Source: Phallusia fumigata
Taxonomy: Eukaryota; Chordata; Ascidiacea; Phlebobranchia; Ascidiidae
DNA: 42,285 nt
Direction of reading: 5' to 3'
Assembly: GCA_008931825.1 (NCBI GenBank)
Contig: QXVZ01030562.1
Location: 4,611-46,895 of the forward strand
In this document: positions 14,801 to 25,910 of the stretch, piece by piece
Layout: each line of letters begins with the position of its first letter
Numbering within the stretch: the stretch's first letter is position 1
Program-made: the position numbers and the translations under genes
The notes under the pieces: model-generated
What the model was told of the DNA's origin: nothing
Seen by the model: only the letters and a program-made list of their open reading frames with translations
Databases searched by the model: none

Positions 14801-17800
14801 CATACTTGTCGCCATGGACAATTACAGCAGATGGCTGAGCCATCAGACTCCAGACAGAACTAGGTGAAAAAGGGGGTGCTATATTTGTCATTGAGGTAAC
14901 GCAGGCATGTTTGGTTTATTACTGGCCAACTTGAATGTTTGTCACATCTGTTAGTTGTCTAGTCAAAAGCTGAGGGGCTGATTTCAGTCAGATCTTGTTT
15001 AGTTAGTTACACCCAATGGTTTTTTTATTGTAAAATATATGTATTGAATTCAATGCAGCATAATAGCAGATGATGAAGGTGGAAAGGGCAACAAGTAAAT
15101 CATATCCTAAGATCTTTATTGTTTTTCCTTTGCTTTGTTTAAAACTTTTTGTGCAAACTGTCCAAAGAGCAATATTTGCAATCCAAATGTTTGTTTTATT
15201 TGTACAGGTCAATATGGGCATTCCTCAAAGACTGAAGATTCGATTTCGTCAGTTGAAAGAGAGGATGCAGAACTGCAAAAAGCAATTGCCTTAAGTCTTC
15301 AAAATGAGGGAAACATTAGCGGTTTTCCATCCCACTCAAAATCAAGTAAAGAAGAGCTGGCCAGGTATTTTTTGGAATGCGTATATAAGTGAGGAACAGC
15401 ATTGGCAATTTTGCGTGTTTTACAGAGCCCTAGAGCAGGGCATAGCTCAAGCTGACAGCCCTAATCCTGGGGTTGGTGGCTCTGGTGATGGACCAGTTAA
15501 ACCGCGATTGGATCCCAGTGCTTTGTTACGGATAGGTTAGCTTAAACCAGTTTAATCGGTTTTCTACATGCTAGGTTTGAAAAATGTTCAACTGATTTTT
15601 GTATTTGTAGACAAAGACTGGCCAACAGGGTTAAAAAATGTTGGCAATACTTGTTGGTTTAATGTAGTCATCCAATCCCTTTTTCATCTTCCTTTCTTTC
15701 GCTACATTATTCTGAAGTTTTGCGAAATCAAACACACACCAGAAAGTATTGAGGTATGTCTTACTGTCTAAAATTTGTGCATTTAAAATTAGAAGACAAA
15801 TTATTTGAGAGAGTTAATTTGTCTTCAGACCCAAAGAAACTTGAAAATAATTGCGGAGTTGAGATGTTTGTTTGCGCTGATGCACTCATCAAAAAGAAAC
15901 TACCTTGATCCACAGAAGTGCATTAATGTGCTACAGGAGACCTTTCTAAACAGAAGTTTAGACAGTCAACAGGTAGGCTTTAGTTTTTGTTTAATCATGG
16001 TGCATATATATGTACAGAGCAAAAATTATACAAACCAATATAAAAACCTATCACTTTTTCAAATAGCAGTTGTCCAATAATTTTGTAACAGGATGTCAGT
16101 GAGTTTATCCACATGCTGTTGGATGCATTGGAAGGTGCTTACCAGTATAAGCAGGAGGTAGAACAAAAAGAGAATCCATCAGAATTTGGCAAAAATCAAG
16201 ATCCCTTTTCTTCAAACAATGACACCTACAATGTCCTCAGTGATATTTTACCAAAGAAAGAAAAACGACACTCGACCAATCCTATGTTGGAACTATTTTA
16301 TGGAACCAGCAAAACTGTTGGGATAATCGAAGGTTAATGGTCTGGATTTTTTTTCTTTCCACATTTACATGGATATGTTTTGCTATTTGGCTGTTTTTAA
16401 ACCTTGTTGAATTTAAATGAATGCCATATTTATGCTTACTAACATTGTGGTTAGGAAATTTCTAAACAATACCCTTTATAAACTGCAGGTAAACATTTCG
16501 AACAGGAAAATTGCTTCAGTATTTTACCTTTGTGTGTGGAGGGAAAGAAAAATCTCCATGAAAGTTTAGAGCATGCCACTGCAAAAGGAAATGTCGGAAA
16601 AGAAAAAGAGGTGAGTGAAGTATCTAGTTGCATACTTTTTGGCAATTTTGAAATGTTGTAAGTCTTGAATCAAATCAGGCCATCCACTCAGCCTGTGACT
16701 TTGTGCTTGGGGCTATAATTAAGCTTAGTTTTCAGGGATTCAAGACTTGTCATGTACAGTCATTGATACAAATTATGTTAACATCGAAGCTTACAATTAA
16801 ACAATACTTTGTACACTATTGACAAAGTTCACTATTTTTGCTACATGGCTTGTTGAGTCTTGTGCAAACAGTGACTTGTGTCAAGTCAAGTCTTTTGAAA
16901 ACGTGGGAGAATGAGTTGAACAGACAATCATTTTTNAATGCAATATTATATATGCTACTTATTGCAGGTCACTATTGGGCTTACATCCGTGACTACAAAA
17001 ATCATTGCTGGCTTCGATTTAATGACACCATGGTCACAGAAGAAACATTTGAACAACTTGCTACTGAATCAGTTGGTGGAATTCATGCAAGGCAATACTA
17101 TGGCAATCTTGCCAGTGCCTACTGCTTAATATATGTCAACAGCAAACGAACAGATCTATTTGCAGGTAATTATGGGTACCCTTCCACGATGGGAACACAT
17201 ATTGTTTTTACTCTGTTTTTTCTGTCTAACATGAGTTTGTTTATGTTATGGTGAAGAAAGAGTTGTTTAAATTTCTTTAAATTTTTACACATAATAGATG
17301 GGTATCTAAAGTTGTGCACTGACAACTTTTTACCACAGCTCACCCATCAGTTCACCCACATGCCCCCAAAATGTACAATTTTTAATTCAGCAATCTTTAA
17401 CAAAGTAAGTCATCTAGAAGTTTCCTATTTTGATAGTTGATACAATGCAAATTATTTTTAATTACTCTGTGACTTAATTTGGATTCACCCCTTTTTACCT
17501 TTTTAACTCCAAATATTCAGTTTTTTTGTTTACATGCCCTTTACTTCATACATACTAATCCAAATGTATTGAAATTTTAAACGTAGGATGTTTGTCGTTG
17601 ATGGTTTGAAATTTTAGCCGGGAAGTATTAACCCTTACATCAGCAAATACGTGTTTAAACGCTGCCTGTTTCGCCCCAAATGCAAAATTACCCGACGGGA
17701 GGGAGTGATTGACGAGTTTACGACACAAGCCGCGCAACATTCAGCGTTTGGTAACAGGCTGCTACTTCACGTACAAGCGGGCATTTATTCGTTGCAGCCA

Positions 17801-20800
17801 GGCGGGCGTTTGCTGAATAAAATTAGTCGGTGGTGACCTCAGTTTGTTTGTTTGTTTGTTATTTTACGATGTAGAAGACAGTGCGGCGTAGCACTTTATT
17901 TTATCGTTTTTACTTTTTGTCCTGCCATTTCTCTGCCGTAAGGTCAGTATAAATCATTACTACGTAGTTGTATCGTCCCAACATGTGTAAAGAGATTATC
18001 ATTTTTGTGACAGACGAATCCCAGCTGTTGATACTACACCACTGCTTTACGTNACCCATCAGTTCACCCACATGCCCCCAAAATATACAATTTTTAAATC
18101 AGCAATCTTTAACAAAGTAAGTCATCTAGAAGTTTCCTATTTTGATAGTTGATACAATGCAAATTATTTTTAATTACTCTGTGACTTATTTTGGATTCAC
18201 CCCTTTTTACCTTTTTAACTCCAAATATTCAGTTTTTTTGTTTACATACCCTTTACTTCATACATACTAATCCAAATGTATTGAAATTTTAAACGTAGGA
18301 TGCTTCTCGTTGATGGTGAGATTATCATAGAGATTATCATTTTTGTGACAGACGAATCCCAGCTGTTGATACTACACCACTGCTTTACGTGATTGCGTAG
18401 TGTTAACCGAGATGCGTTTGCTGAATAACGCTGTCAAAGATAATATGTTACAATTACTTTGCTCTCATTTACAGTTGCACTGTCTTGTACAATAGCATGT
18501 AAGCTTATATTTAGTTGGTCAAAAAGCGCAATGTTAGTGTTGGATTTACAGCGCGTTGCTGAAACCGCGTTGGAAAGGGTCGTTTAGAGTTTGTTGTGCG
18601 GTTTGCTGTGGCTCCGCCAAAGGTCACTGACGGTCGAACTATTGGTTAGTGTGACTGTGGGGTTTAATTTATGCTTTTGACATTGAGATTGAAATTGACA
18701 TGATGTAAGAAATGATTTAGTTAGGTTATAAATGGAAATCTTTACTTTTTGTGTAAATTTGTAAAACTGATTTTTAAACCGATCACGTCCTAAAAACATT
18801 ACTTCTATTTAGAAATTGCATGTGTGTGGGGACCCACAAATTTATGCTGGCAGAAACAGTATGTTATAAAATGCCAAGGGAACTAGGGACCCAGTGTAAT
18901 GTGGGTGTTGAAAATATATCCAATGTAATAAAGAAAATGGTATATGTGGAGAACATCATTTTGAGGTGGTAGTGTATGTGGAATGAAAATATGGAGAACG
19001 CCACCTCTCTAGTTAAACTATCAGTTTAAATACACAAAGTCAGTTGTTGCACCTGAAGCATTTCATTCCTCGTTCATAAACGAGGCTGAGGCAAGTTTTG
19101 GCTCCACGGTCTGCTAACATGTACCATTTAAAGATTTTGATTTCCAAACTGCGATATCAAGTGACCTTGACCTAAGCAATCTTATCAATGGTGACCACGA
19201 ACAGCTTGATAATGAGCTGGAGCAGATAGATGTGGAAAAGGCCAAACAGATGTCCCTGGAGGCCGTTGATATACCAACTGACAATGATCAAGATGAAAAT
19301 CCTGAAGAAAATCTTCAGGCTGGTAAAAGTTAGTGAAAGGCAATGAAATTTAACTTAATTGAATTGAATGTGCTTATAGTGCTATTATTGTAGATTTTGT
19401 TGATTTAATTTTTAAAAAATGTGGAAATAAGAGATAGTTACAAAACACTCACATCTTGTATATTTGACTGTATATAACATCATTGTAAAATTGTTGCTCT
19501 AAATAAAATTGCAGATTAACCTATAAACAAAAACAACATTGACTTTGCAGATCTAATAGATGATGGAGGACCTCTTGACTTGGCTGTTTTAAAAAGTGCC
19601 ATCGACCGAGTGGCAGATACATATGAAGGGTCAGGACCAGAAAAGGCCCTTGAGCAGGTAAGTTGATTTTGCCGCCCTTTGCACTGACTACCAGTCTGTC
19701 AAATATTAAAAATTAAAGTACCTTCGGGTGTTATTCACAACTGAATGAAATAGCAAAAACATCTGAAGTCAAATGAAGACTATTGTATTGTTACCGATCA
19801 TTGGATTGGTTGTTGTCGGTTTTGCTGCCAATACTCTCAACATTGAAATCTGGCAAAAGTGCACTGCTGTTAAGACCAAAATAATTTGGGTTGGGAACAA
19901 TACTGTGTCAGAAACCTATTTTGATCAAAAGGGGGAATCTATCAAGATAAATGATTCGTCAAAATCATGTATCTTTCCAACTTTTCTCTCTTCTCAGAAT
20001 AATGCACATTCAGAAACACATGATCAACAGGCCCAAGGCATAGTGGGGTCTGAGAGTGCAGGCAATGTAAATAGTGCAGAGCCTTCCTTATCAAAACAAC
20101 TTGAACCACTACCAAGTAATCACATTACGACAAGACTTGAGCTAACTGATGACGAAGACGAGGTTTCTTTCTTTTTTTTCTTTTTGCTTCTCTTTCGCTG
20201 CATCCTGCAACCACCGTTTCCCTTTTCAGGCTTCTCTTTGCCCAGTTTTCCAGGCTTCAATCTTTGCCATTATGAAAGTGGGTGGCACTTACAACTTGGA
20301 AGGGCCACATGCAGCATTATCACAGGTAGCTAATCCCAGGACTTTCTATCGCTAGTCACTCAGAGCATGGCTTCTTAACCTTTACGTTTCGTTCAACCTT
20401 GTAAATGTATAAATATAAAACTGATAGACCGACAAGGCAAAAAGCAAGACTGCTCGTTATAGGCAGAGAGATCTTGTGACCTATAACCTTCAGAATAGTT
20501 AAATTGTCACAGTGAGCATTCAAATATTTCTGATGTTTTGTAACATAGGAATGGTTTACATTTAACCGACTGGAAAACGTTATAGTTTATTCAGTTTTGT
20601 CAGGTAAATAAATAAAACAAATGCAGATTAGTACTGGGCACAAAAACATTTTATTTAGTCCCCTTCATTCGTTCACCCTTGCAAAAATAAAAGCACTGGC
20701 TCAGAAGTACTGCAGTAATCAGAAACAAAATGGCTGATTACTTTTTGTCCATAGGCAATTAGCGAGGAAATGGAGAGGCTTAAAACCTTGTCGAAGGAAC

Positions 20801-22748
20801 AGGAGACATTAATCACGGATCCTCGTCTGCAGAATATTGTTGTTTATCTATACCAGAACGGTGCTACCCTAAAGGTAAACCTTTGCTTGCTATCTCGGTT
20901 GTTTTCTTGCATTTTGAATTTTAACGTTACGATCTACTGTACAGGTCTTTGTTAGGGCGATGAATAAATGAATAGAATCAAACACACATTAGTACGCGAG
21001 CACCCGTTAGGTGCAAAATCGAACTGCAAATGACGTCACCTGAGTGATTCAGTCCGATGAGTAACTGATAGCTTGGTGCCAGAAACGCTTCATATTGTAT
21101 TCTGTTTTTATGACCTTGATTAGCCTATGACCTCAAAAGCAGTAGTTTATTTNACCCTAAAGGTAAACCTTTGCTTGCTATCTCAGTTGTTTTCTTGTAT
21201 TTTGAATTTTAACGTTACGATCTACTGTGCAGGTCTTTGTTAGGGCGATGAATAAATGAATAGAATCAAACACACAATAGTACGCGAGCACGCGTTAGGT
21301 GCAAAATCGAACTGCAAATGACGTCACCTGAGTGATTCAATCCGATGAGTAACCGATAGTTTGGTGCCAGAAACGCGTCATACTGTATTCTGTTTTTATG
21401 ACCTTGGTTAGCCTATGACCTCAAAAGCAGTAGTTTATTTTCTATTGATCTTGCTGGACGGTAGTGCAAAACTTACAATACTAATTTAGGAGGCCGCACG
21501 CGTGCATGTTAAAACTTATGTGTTGGTGGTGATGCTTTGATAAAAACGGTTTGACTACTGTATCCGGGAAAAGAACTCAGTAAAAAATTGAGTATGCATT
21601 TTGGGCACGTGTAAATGCGATGTTATTAGATAAATTCAATTTCCTCTAATAAGTAGTTCATAAAAAATAACTAGGACTCACTGGCGGCCGTAAAATCTGT
21701 GGCCGTTCGTTTCTACAACACCTAAAGGACTTTTTAAACAGGTGATAGAGAGATGCATCCTTGAGCAATTCACCGACAGGCGGCTGCGATACGACCAGCG
21801 ATCAGCGGACATCATGCATTGTGCTGTCGAAAAACTTGCGTCGTTAGATCTCAGCGATAACTCGGACGAGCTTAATGTAAGATATTAGTAAGCTGTCGCT
21901 ATAGACTACCTTCAAACCTCTAGTACATGTGCGCTGCACATTTTCAAGAGCCTCCATTGTACCGAGGTTACTTTTAACAACCATTTGATCTGACGCGCTG
22001 TTGTGTTCAGGAGTGGAAACAGAAGTACCAGTACTTCTCTTTGGCGACTTGTCACATGTTGCGAGGTCTGTCACTCTTCCACAAGCGACATTTTTATGAA
22101 GCGGCCACGCATTTTATCGCTGTACACGAGCACAATGTTGGCCTAATTGCCGACGGTGACACAAGAATGGGGGTGGACGCTAAGTTTGTGGGAAGATACT
22201 GCAGAACTTGCGTTCAGGTTTGTGCGTGTTTAAAGTTTCTTTTTGCATAACTGGTGCGTATGTCGATCCACCTACATAGAACGTCACCACTACGCAAGCC
22301 TTGAGTTTACCTTATTCACACAGAGAGTAAATGAGCAGGCAATGGGCAAGCTTCAATCAACTGTCAAGGAAAACGCTCTTCAGGGCATCCAGCTTATGCG
22401 GAGCCAGTTGATACCTTGCATAGCTGCCCTACTCTCTACAGAAAAAGGAGGTGGGACAGCAAAAGATCTCCAGCTCGCTGATAGCATGCGTGACGACTGG
22501 TGTTCATTGCTTGAGCAGAACGTCGGTAAGTCGGGGAAATTGTTAAAAAAGGGTAAGATTGCGTCATATTTCACTGTGTGTTGCTTGCAGTTTTATCGAG
22601 GGAACAGCTGTCAAACGTACTGACTGAATTTCTGGACGTAAGCCCTGCTTCCATATCCAATGCAACCATGCCGGAGCTAGACGTACCTATTAACCTTTGT
22701 CAGCAGTACGAGAATGTCATGTCTTCCCTTCTCCATGAACCAGACTAA
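11870..22748 (+). CDS. USP25/28: USP25/USP28-type ubiquitin-specific protease, assembly-damaged
   Basis: Exons with matching phases: 11870-12068 (weak), 12767-12874, 15208-15364, 15426-15535, 15611-15753, 15829-15972, 16092-16332, 16489-16610, 16872-16935 (cut by n), 16968-17165, 19134-19322, 19551-19657, 19998-20162, 20230-20325, 20755-20874, 21742-21876, 22011-22217, 22324-22525, 22591-22748. Two ubiquitin-interacting-like helices ([28 protein letters not shown]) precede the catalytic domain. The Cys box [11 protein letters not shown] has its catalytic Cys at 15652-15654. The QQ-DVSEF block spans exons 6-7. The His box GHYWAYI has its His at 16970-16972, followed by LRFND. The helical C-terminal half matches USP25/28 through [15 protein letters not shown] and the CSLLEQ region to the end. 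The family removes ubiquitin (K48/K63 and others) in the nucleus and cytoplasm. The central segment with the LPPVLTFELSRF block and the VPY-HAVLVHEG strand is absent, a gap consistent with n at 16936. The N-terminal UBA-like domain and a certain start codon were not found. Confidence 0.92.
13208..14339 (+). mobile_element. Dispersed repeat, copy 1 (intron of USP gene)
   Basis: This roughly 1.13 kb segment is homologous along its whole length to 17169-19014. It starts with TTATGGGT followed by a perfect 9-bp-stem hairpin at 13217-13237 (GTCCCCTTC, CAT loop, GAAGGGGAC). It ends with CCACCTCTCTAGTT. Internal landmarks shared by both copies are GTGCACTG-CAACTTTTTACC, a GGGACCCA motif seen twice near the right end, and CAAACTGTTGGG-like sequence. 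No transposase-like frame is present. A CTAG|T right end with hairpins recalls Helitron-like elements, but no 5' TC boundary or diagnostic protein was seen, so the class is open. Confidence 0.7.
16936..16936. other. Assembly gap inside USP catalytic domain
   Basis: A single n interrupts the frame of exon 16872-16935, whose sequence ([16 protein letters not shown]) aligns with the VKTCLQRWRSEIEQ region of USP28. The next exon resumes at the His box. The intervening VPYRLHAVLVHEG-type strand is missing. Unlike the other n characters, this one is not flanked by a direct duplicate, so it probably hides real missing sequence. Confidence 0.7.
17169..19014 (+). mobile_element. Dispersed repeat, copy 2 (intron of USP gene), with allelic duplication
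   Basis: Same family as 13208-14339: shared start (TTATGGGTnCCCTTCCA), shared middle, and the same end CCACCTCTCTAGTT. The 9-bp hairpin of copy 1 is imperfect here (two mismatches, about 17175-17195). The copy abuts the 5' splice site of the His-box exon (exon end 17165). It is inflated by an internal duplication around n at 18053. Confidence 0.7.
17342..18390. repeat. Allelic near-duplicate around n at 18053, with an indel
   Basis: 17342-18052 and 18054-18390 begin with the same ACCCATCAGTTCACCCACAT sequence and end with the same CCACTGCTTTACGT. The right copy lacks an internal block of about 370 bp (about 17603-17980 of the left copy). The best reading is two haplotypes of the same repeat copy placed end to end. 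Confidence 0.75.
20866..21440. repeat. Allelic near-duplicate around n at 21153
   Basis: 20866-21152 and 21154-21440 are both 287 bp and about 96% identical. The right copy repeats the last nine bases of USP exon 20755-20874 plus its donor GTAAAC. This creates a false partial exon end at 21154-21162. Confidence 0.8.
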
Positions 22749-22999
22749 CATGTCAGGATATTTCTTCTATTGTGTAGTATTGCAACTTTTTTCACTTTGC
22801 CTTCAGGCCTTACCCAGTTTTAAGTGCTTTCTCACGATTACCGGTAAAATGGGTGCAGTTTTTTACTGGTAAACTTCTGATGCCCTTTGCTTTAAAATGT
22901 TACCCACTTTACGTTGATGCTTTTGGGTACTGACTGCGTTTCACCCAGCTCTGGTTGTGTTGAGCTTTTAATGCACAATTGCTTTTTCCACTGTGTCTT

Positions 23000-23067
23000 A
23001 TTAAATATACTTTGTTTAAAATGTTGTGACAAAGTTATAGGTGCAAGTTGTGTTTGGGTTTATTAAA
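23000..23067 (+). terminator. Candidate poly(A) signals for USP gene
   Basis: ATTAAA occurs at 23000-23005 and 23062-23067, about 250-320 bases after the USP stop codon. The second overlaps AATAAA read on the minus strand (23059-23064), which could serve the convergent MRPL40 gene. Confidence 0.35.
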
Positions 23068-23178
23068 TCTTGTCATTTCACCCAAAGCGCAAGATAGCAG
23101 AGTGTGAAACCGGACATTAAAATGTATATTTTACTAGTTTAGCTACACAGCTGTACAGGTTTAAAGTTTTGTCAAGAG

Positions 23179-23403
23179 CAGGGTCAGCAACTTTAAGAAT
23201 GCAGTTTACTAGTTTACAAATTTGAATGTCAACATTTCTGTATGAAGCAGACAGATACTGTTTAATTTTATGATTTCATTGCAGACATTGCAATCGTTTT
23301 AACTATTTTAAACAGGCATGGATTATAAACTTATAGATCACTGGGCATGACATGAATGATCACTGCCAGACATGGCATGCATGCCAGTGGTTGCCAACCC
23401 CTG
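23179..23403. mobile_element. hAT-like MITE between USP and MRPL40
   Basis: CAGGGTCAGCAAC at 23179-23191 is the inverted counterpart of GTTGCCAACCCCTG at 23390-23403. This matches the CAGGGGTCGGCAACC terminus of many hAT miniature elements. The flanking octamers GTCAAGAG and TCGCAGAG are similar at five of eight positions, so a target duplication is possible but eroded. The 225-bp interior is non-coding. It lies in the 3' intergenic region or the MRPL40 3'-UTR. Confidence 0.55.
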
Positions 23404-23628
23404 TCGCAGAGTATAAAAAACATGCCAGGATAACCTAGCAGTTCCTGCATTCAAACAACATTTTACAGGCACACAAATACGTTACATGCTTTGTATTTTG
23501 AACACATAACTGTACTGTGAACAGAGTTACAAATGACAAATTTTACGCCTCTCATACCCTTCACTTGCAAAACCTCTTCTTTCTCGAAAAATATGAAGCT
23601 GGCTTTATACCATCTTTGAAATTTACCT

Positions 23629-24438
23629 TCAGATATCTTCGAAATTTGGTGGTGGGCAGTTTACATACCCCCCTAATGGTGGAAGGTAGTCAATTATAGG
23701 AAGTGTCTGTACAGGTCCCTCGCATACAAAATCAGAAAAATCTCGTTCACTTCGTAAAGCTGCTTTATGCAAGGATGGAGATTCAAGAAAAAGCTCATTT
23801 AAGGCCTTTGTCTGAATAACAAAAGTGATTATCTTCGTGGGACAGGCCCATTTATTTTCCTAACCACACAAACTGTTTTATGCATAAGTTATCTACAAGC
23901 AATTATATACATATATATATCTTCAATTTGTATGTCTATGCAAAGGATGTAAAACAACACAAACCTGTTGGGCAATAAACGCCTCAAGCTTCTCATCTTC
24001 AAAATGACGAACTTCCTTTGAATACCGACTCCATTCTTTTTCCAACAAGGCTTGAGATGTTTGGCTTTGATCTGACAAGTGGATGGCCTCCCTTTTTCTG
24101 CATTTAATATGAAACAAAGTAAAATAAAATACCAAAAGTTTTTATCACACAGCCTCTGGTTACCTTTCTGGTATTTTCCAATTTTCATTGATTTCAAAAT
24201 CTGAGATCGGAATTTTCTTTGCAGGTGCCTTTGATAATTTTCTTAGTCTTCTTTTTTTGCGTTCTATAATATTTTGCTTTGATTTGGCATCCATATGCTG
24301 ATACAGCATAATGTCAGAATTTCTATATCCCATTAGCTTACAGCATGTAGAGATGCATTTAAGCTGATTCTCAACCTTCCAGGTGGAATTGCTGATCACA
24401 TACCATTTTTTACACAAAAGCATGATGTCCTTATACAT
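23629..24438 (-). CDS. MRPL40: MRPL40, mitochondrial large-ribosomal-subunit protein mL40
   Basis: Three exons on the minus strand (24438-24164, 24097-23965, 23811-23629) give about 196 residues (human 206). Conserved points: a basic stretch (ERKKRRLRKLSKA) followed by IPISDFE, matching the KRKIRKLEKA...IPIEDF of mL40; the central EKEWSRY.KE block; and C-terminal LESPSLHKAAL, then EGP and IIDYLPP, matching LESPKLHAEAI, EGP and IPNYQPP. The N-terminus has few acidic residues and fits a mitochondrial targeting peptide. The first ATG (24438) is used; the Met at codon 6 is an alternative. A CTCTAG acceptor lies seven bases before the ATG, a possible leader site. The protein is a structural part of the mitochondrial ribosome. 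BAX is the upstream same-strand neighbour, 593 bp away. Confidence 0.92.
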
Positions 24439-25031
24439 ATGAATCCTAGAGTTTTAATAAAACGTACAAAGGCTCACAAAATGACAACGTATTTTGAACA
24501 CAGACAAACCAAATAACTGTATTGAACCTCAGTGCAAGAGATACTGTAAAATGTTGAGATGAATTTCAACTAAAACGTAAAAACTTGGTGCTTGCTACAA
24601 ACCCTGTTTAACATATTTCAAACAGTGGTACAAATGGCATTTTTACACGTTATCACAGTGCACCCAATTTGAAGCACACTAAACTGGAATGAAGTGGCTT
24701 GAACACATGCTGTACATACACAAATTTATACTAGATTCTGCTCAAGGTGTTAATCATGATATCGACTAAAAAGGTAAACAAAAAAAATTGTAAAAACCTA
24801 CCTGTATCTATTATCTTAATGGCTTAAAATCAAATGAAAGGAACCAATAATATTCTTAAACACTTTAGATCATAAACCACTCAAAACAGTTTAGAAAGTC
24901 TAATACAGAAAAATATACCTAATAGTCCATTACAGTTGTAGACAGATGGTGTTTGGTAGTATTACGTATTATTTATGTAACAAGTATACAAGTTCATTAG
25001 ACAAGTAGAACATACAATCATCTGTGCATCA
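24439..25031. other. BAX 3' flank / MRPL40 upstream region
   Basis: No coding block is seen. The segment should carry the BAX 3'-UTR and whatever separates it from MRPL40. No strong AATAAA was found on the minus strand; ATAAAT occurs near 24970. Confidence 0.5.
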
Positions 25032-25910
25032 TTAGTCCTTTTTAAAAATGGACCAAAAAAGAAGTAACGCACTAGTAACAGTTAGTACAGCCATGGTGCT
25101 GTCAGATATTCCAAACCATTCTTTGATCATGCACCATCCCCCACGACTTATAATCCATTTTGCCACATGTTGCACAATAAAATCAACAACCCAGCGCAGT
25201 AACTCTTTTACCCATGGCATGGTATCTAGACCTCTCATAAATGAACGAACACACAATCTGTAGGCGAAGTAAAACAGGGCAACAATTCGCCCCCAGTTGA
25301 AATTTCCGTCTTCAAACATCTGCAAACACACTTTCATGAAAACCTCCTTTGTAGACCTCACTGGTACTTTTTCAATAAAATCATTAAGGGTTGCATCACG
25401 GCTCATGTCATCACCTATTCTTCTCAGTGTGCTTGCAATGTCATGTAGACTTTCATCTGTAAAACCAGTTGCAGCAACTTTGTCAGCTCTGCATAAGTCA
25501 CGGATACGTGGCTCAAACTGGTTCTGCTCAGTTTGGGCTCTTTCTTGAATAAACATATTTAGCAAGAACCTTGCCTGCTCACCAACCAGCATCTCATCAC
25601 GAGTGACTTGCTCTGCAAAAGTTCTTCTTTCTGATTGCCGATTAACATACGGTCTACCAGTTGAGGTGCTAGGTAGGTTTGGATCATCAAATGTTGAACA
25701 GCCTGCAGGTGGAATGTTGGGTGGTCGAAGTCTAACGCCATCTTGATTTGTTATGTTTGCATTGTTTCTGTTGTGGTTTTGTCTTCCTCTTGAGGGATTT
25801 GCTGTCAGAGGCCGGTTTCTCCTTGGTGTTTGACTTTCCTTATCCTCTTCTGGTAGTTCATTGTCAGCATCTCCACCTCCAGAGTAACATGGTGAATCAC
25901 CACCATCCAT
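25032..25910 (-). CDS. BAX: BAX-type pro-apoptotic BCL2-family protein, single exon
   Basis: An intronless 292-residue frame. The start at 25908-25910 is the first Met of a Gly/Asp-rich N-terminus; an upstream in-frame Met (25964) is possible. Residues 1-100 are disordered (Asn/Pro/Arg-rich) and absent from vertebrate BAX (192 residues). Then come the helix-1 block FLLNMFIQERA (about 115-125), BH3 LHDIASTLRRIGDDM (155-169), BH1 FEDGNFNWGRIVALFYFA (199-216), BH2 WIISRGGWCMIKEWFG (252-267) and a C-terminal membrane anchor (about 272-288) ending FKKD. The identity of the BH1 block with BAX and the SRGGW in BH2 mark BAX rather than BAK or BOK. The family inserts in the outer mitochondrial membrane and releases cytochrome c. 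All BH motifs and the anchor are intact, so this looks functional. Confidence 0.95.
   Translation of the reverse strand: MDGGDSPCYSGGGDADNELPEEDKESQTPRRNRPLTANPSRGRQNHNRNNANITNQDGVRLRPPNIPPAGCSTFDDPNLPSTSTGRPYVNRQSERRTFAEQVTRDEMLVGEQARFLLNMFIQERAQTEQNQFEPRIRDLCRADKVAATGFTDESLHDIASTLRRIGDDMSRDATLNDFIEKVPVRSTKEVFMKVCLQMFEDGNFNWGRIVALFYFAYRLCVRSFMRGLDTMPWVKELLRWVVDFIVQHVAKWIISRGGWCMIKEWFGISDSTMAVLTVTSALLLFWSIFKKD

Noticed and set aside
14814-14863. ATG in good context (gccATGG) followed by 17 codons and a GTGAAA donor
   Set aside because: It lies between two phase-compatible USP exons, has no homology, and the donor is weak; an alternative first exon cannot be excluded but is unsupported.
19773-19997. 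Apparent signal-peptide-like start ([19 protein letters not shown]) upstream of a USP exon
   Set aside because: The frame runs through an intron with a good acceptor at 19996-19997 and continues into the true USP exon; the hydrophobic start is chance intron sequence.
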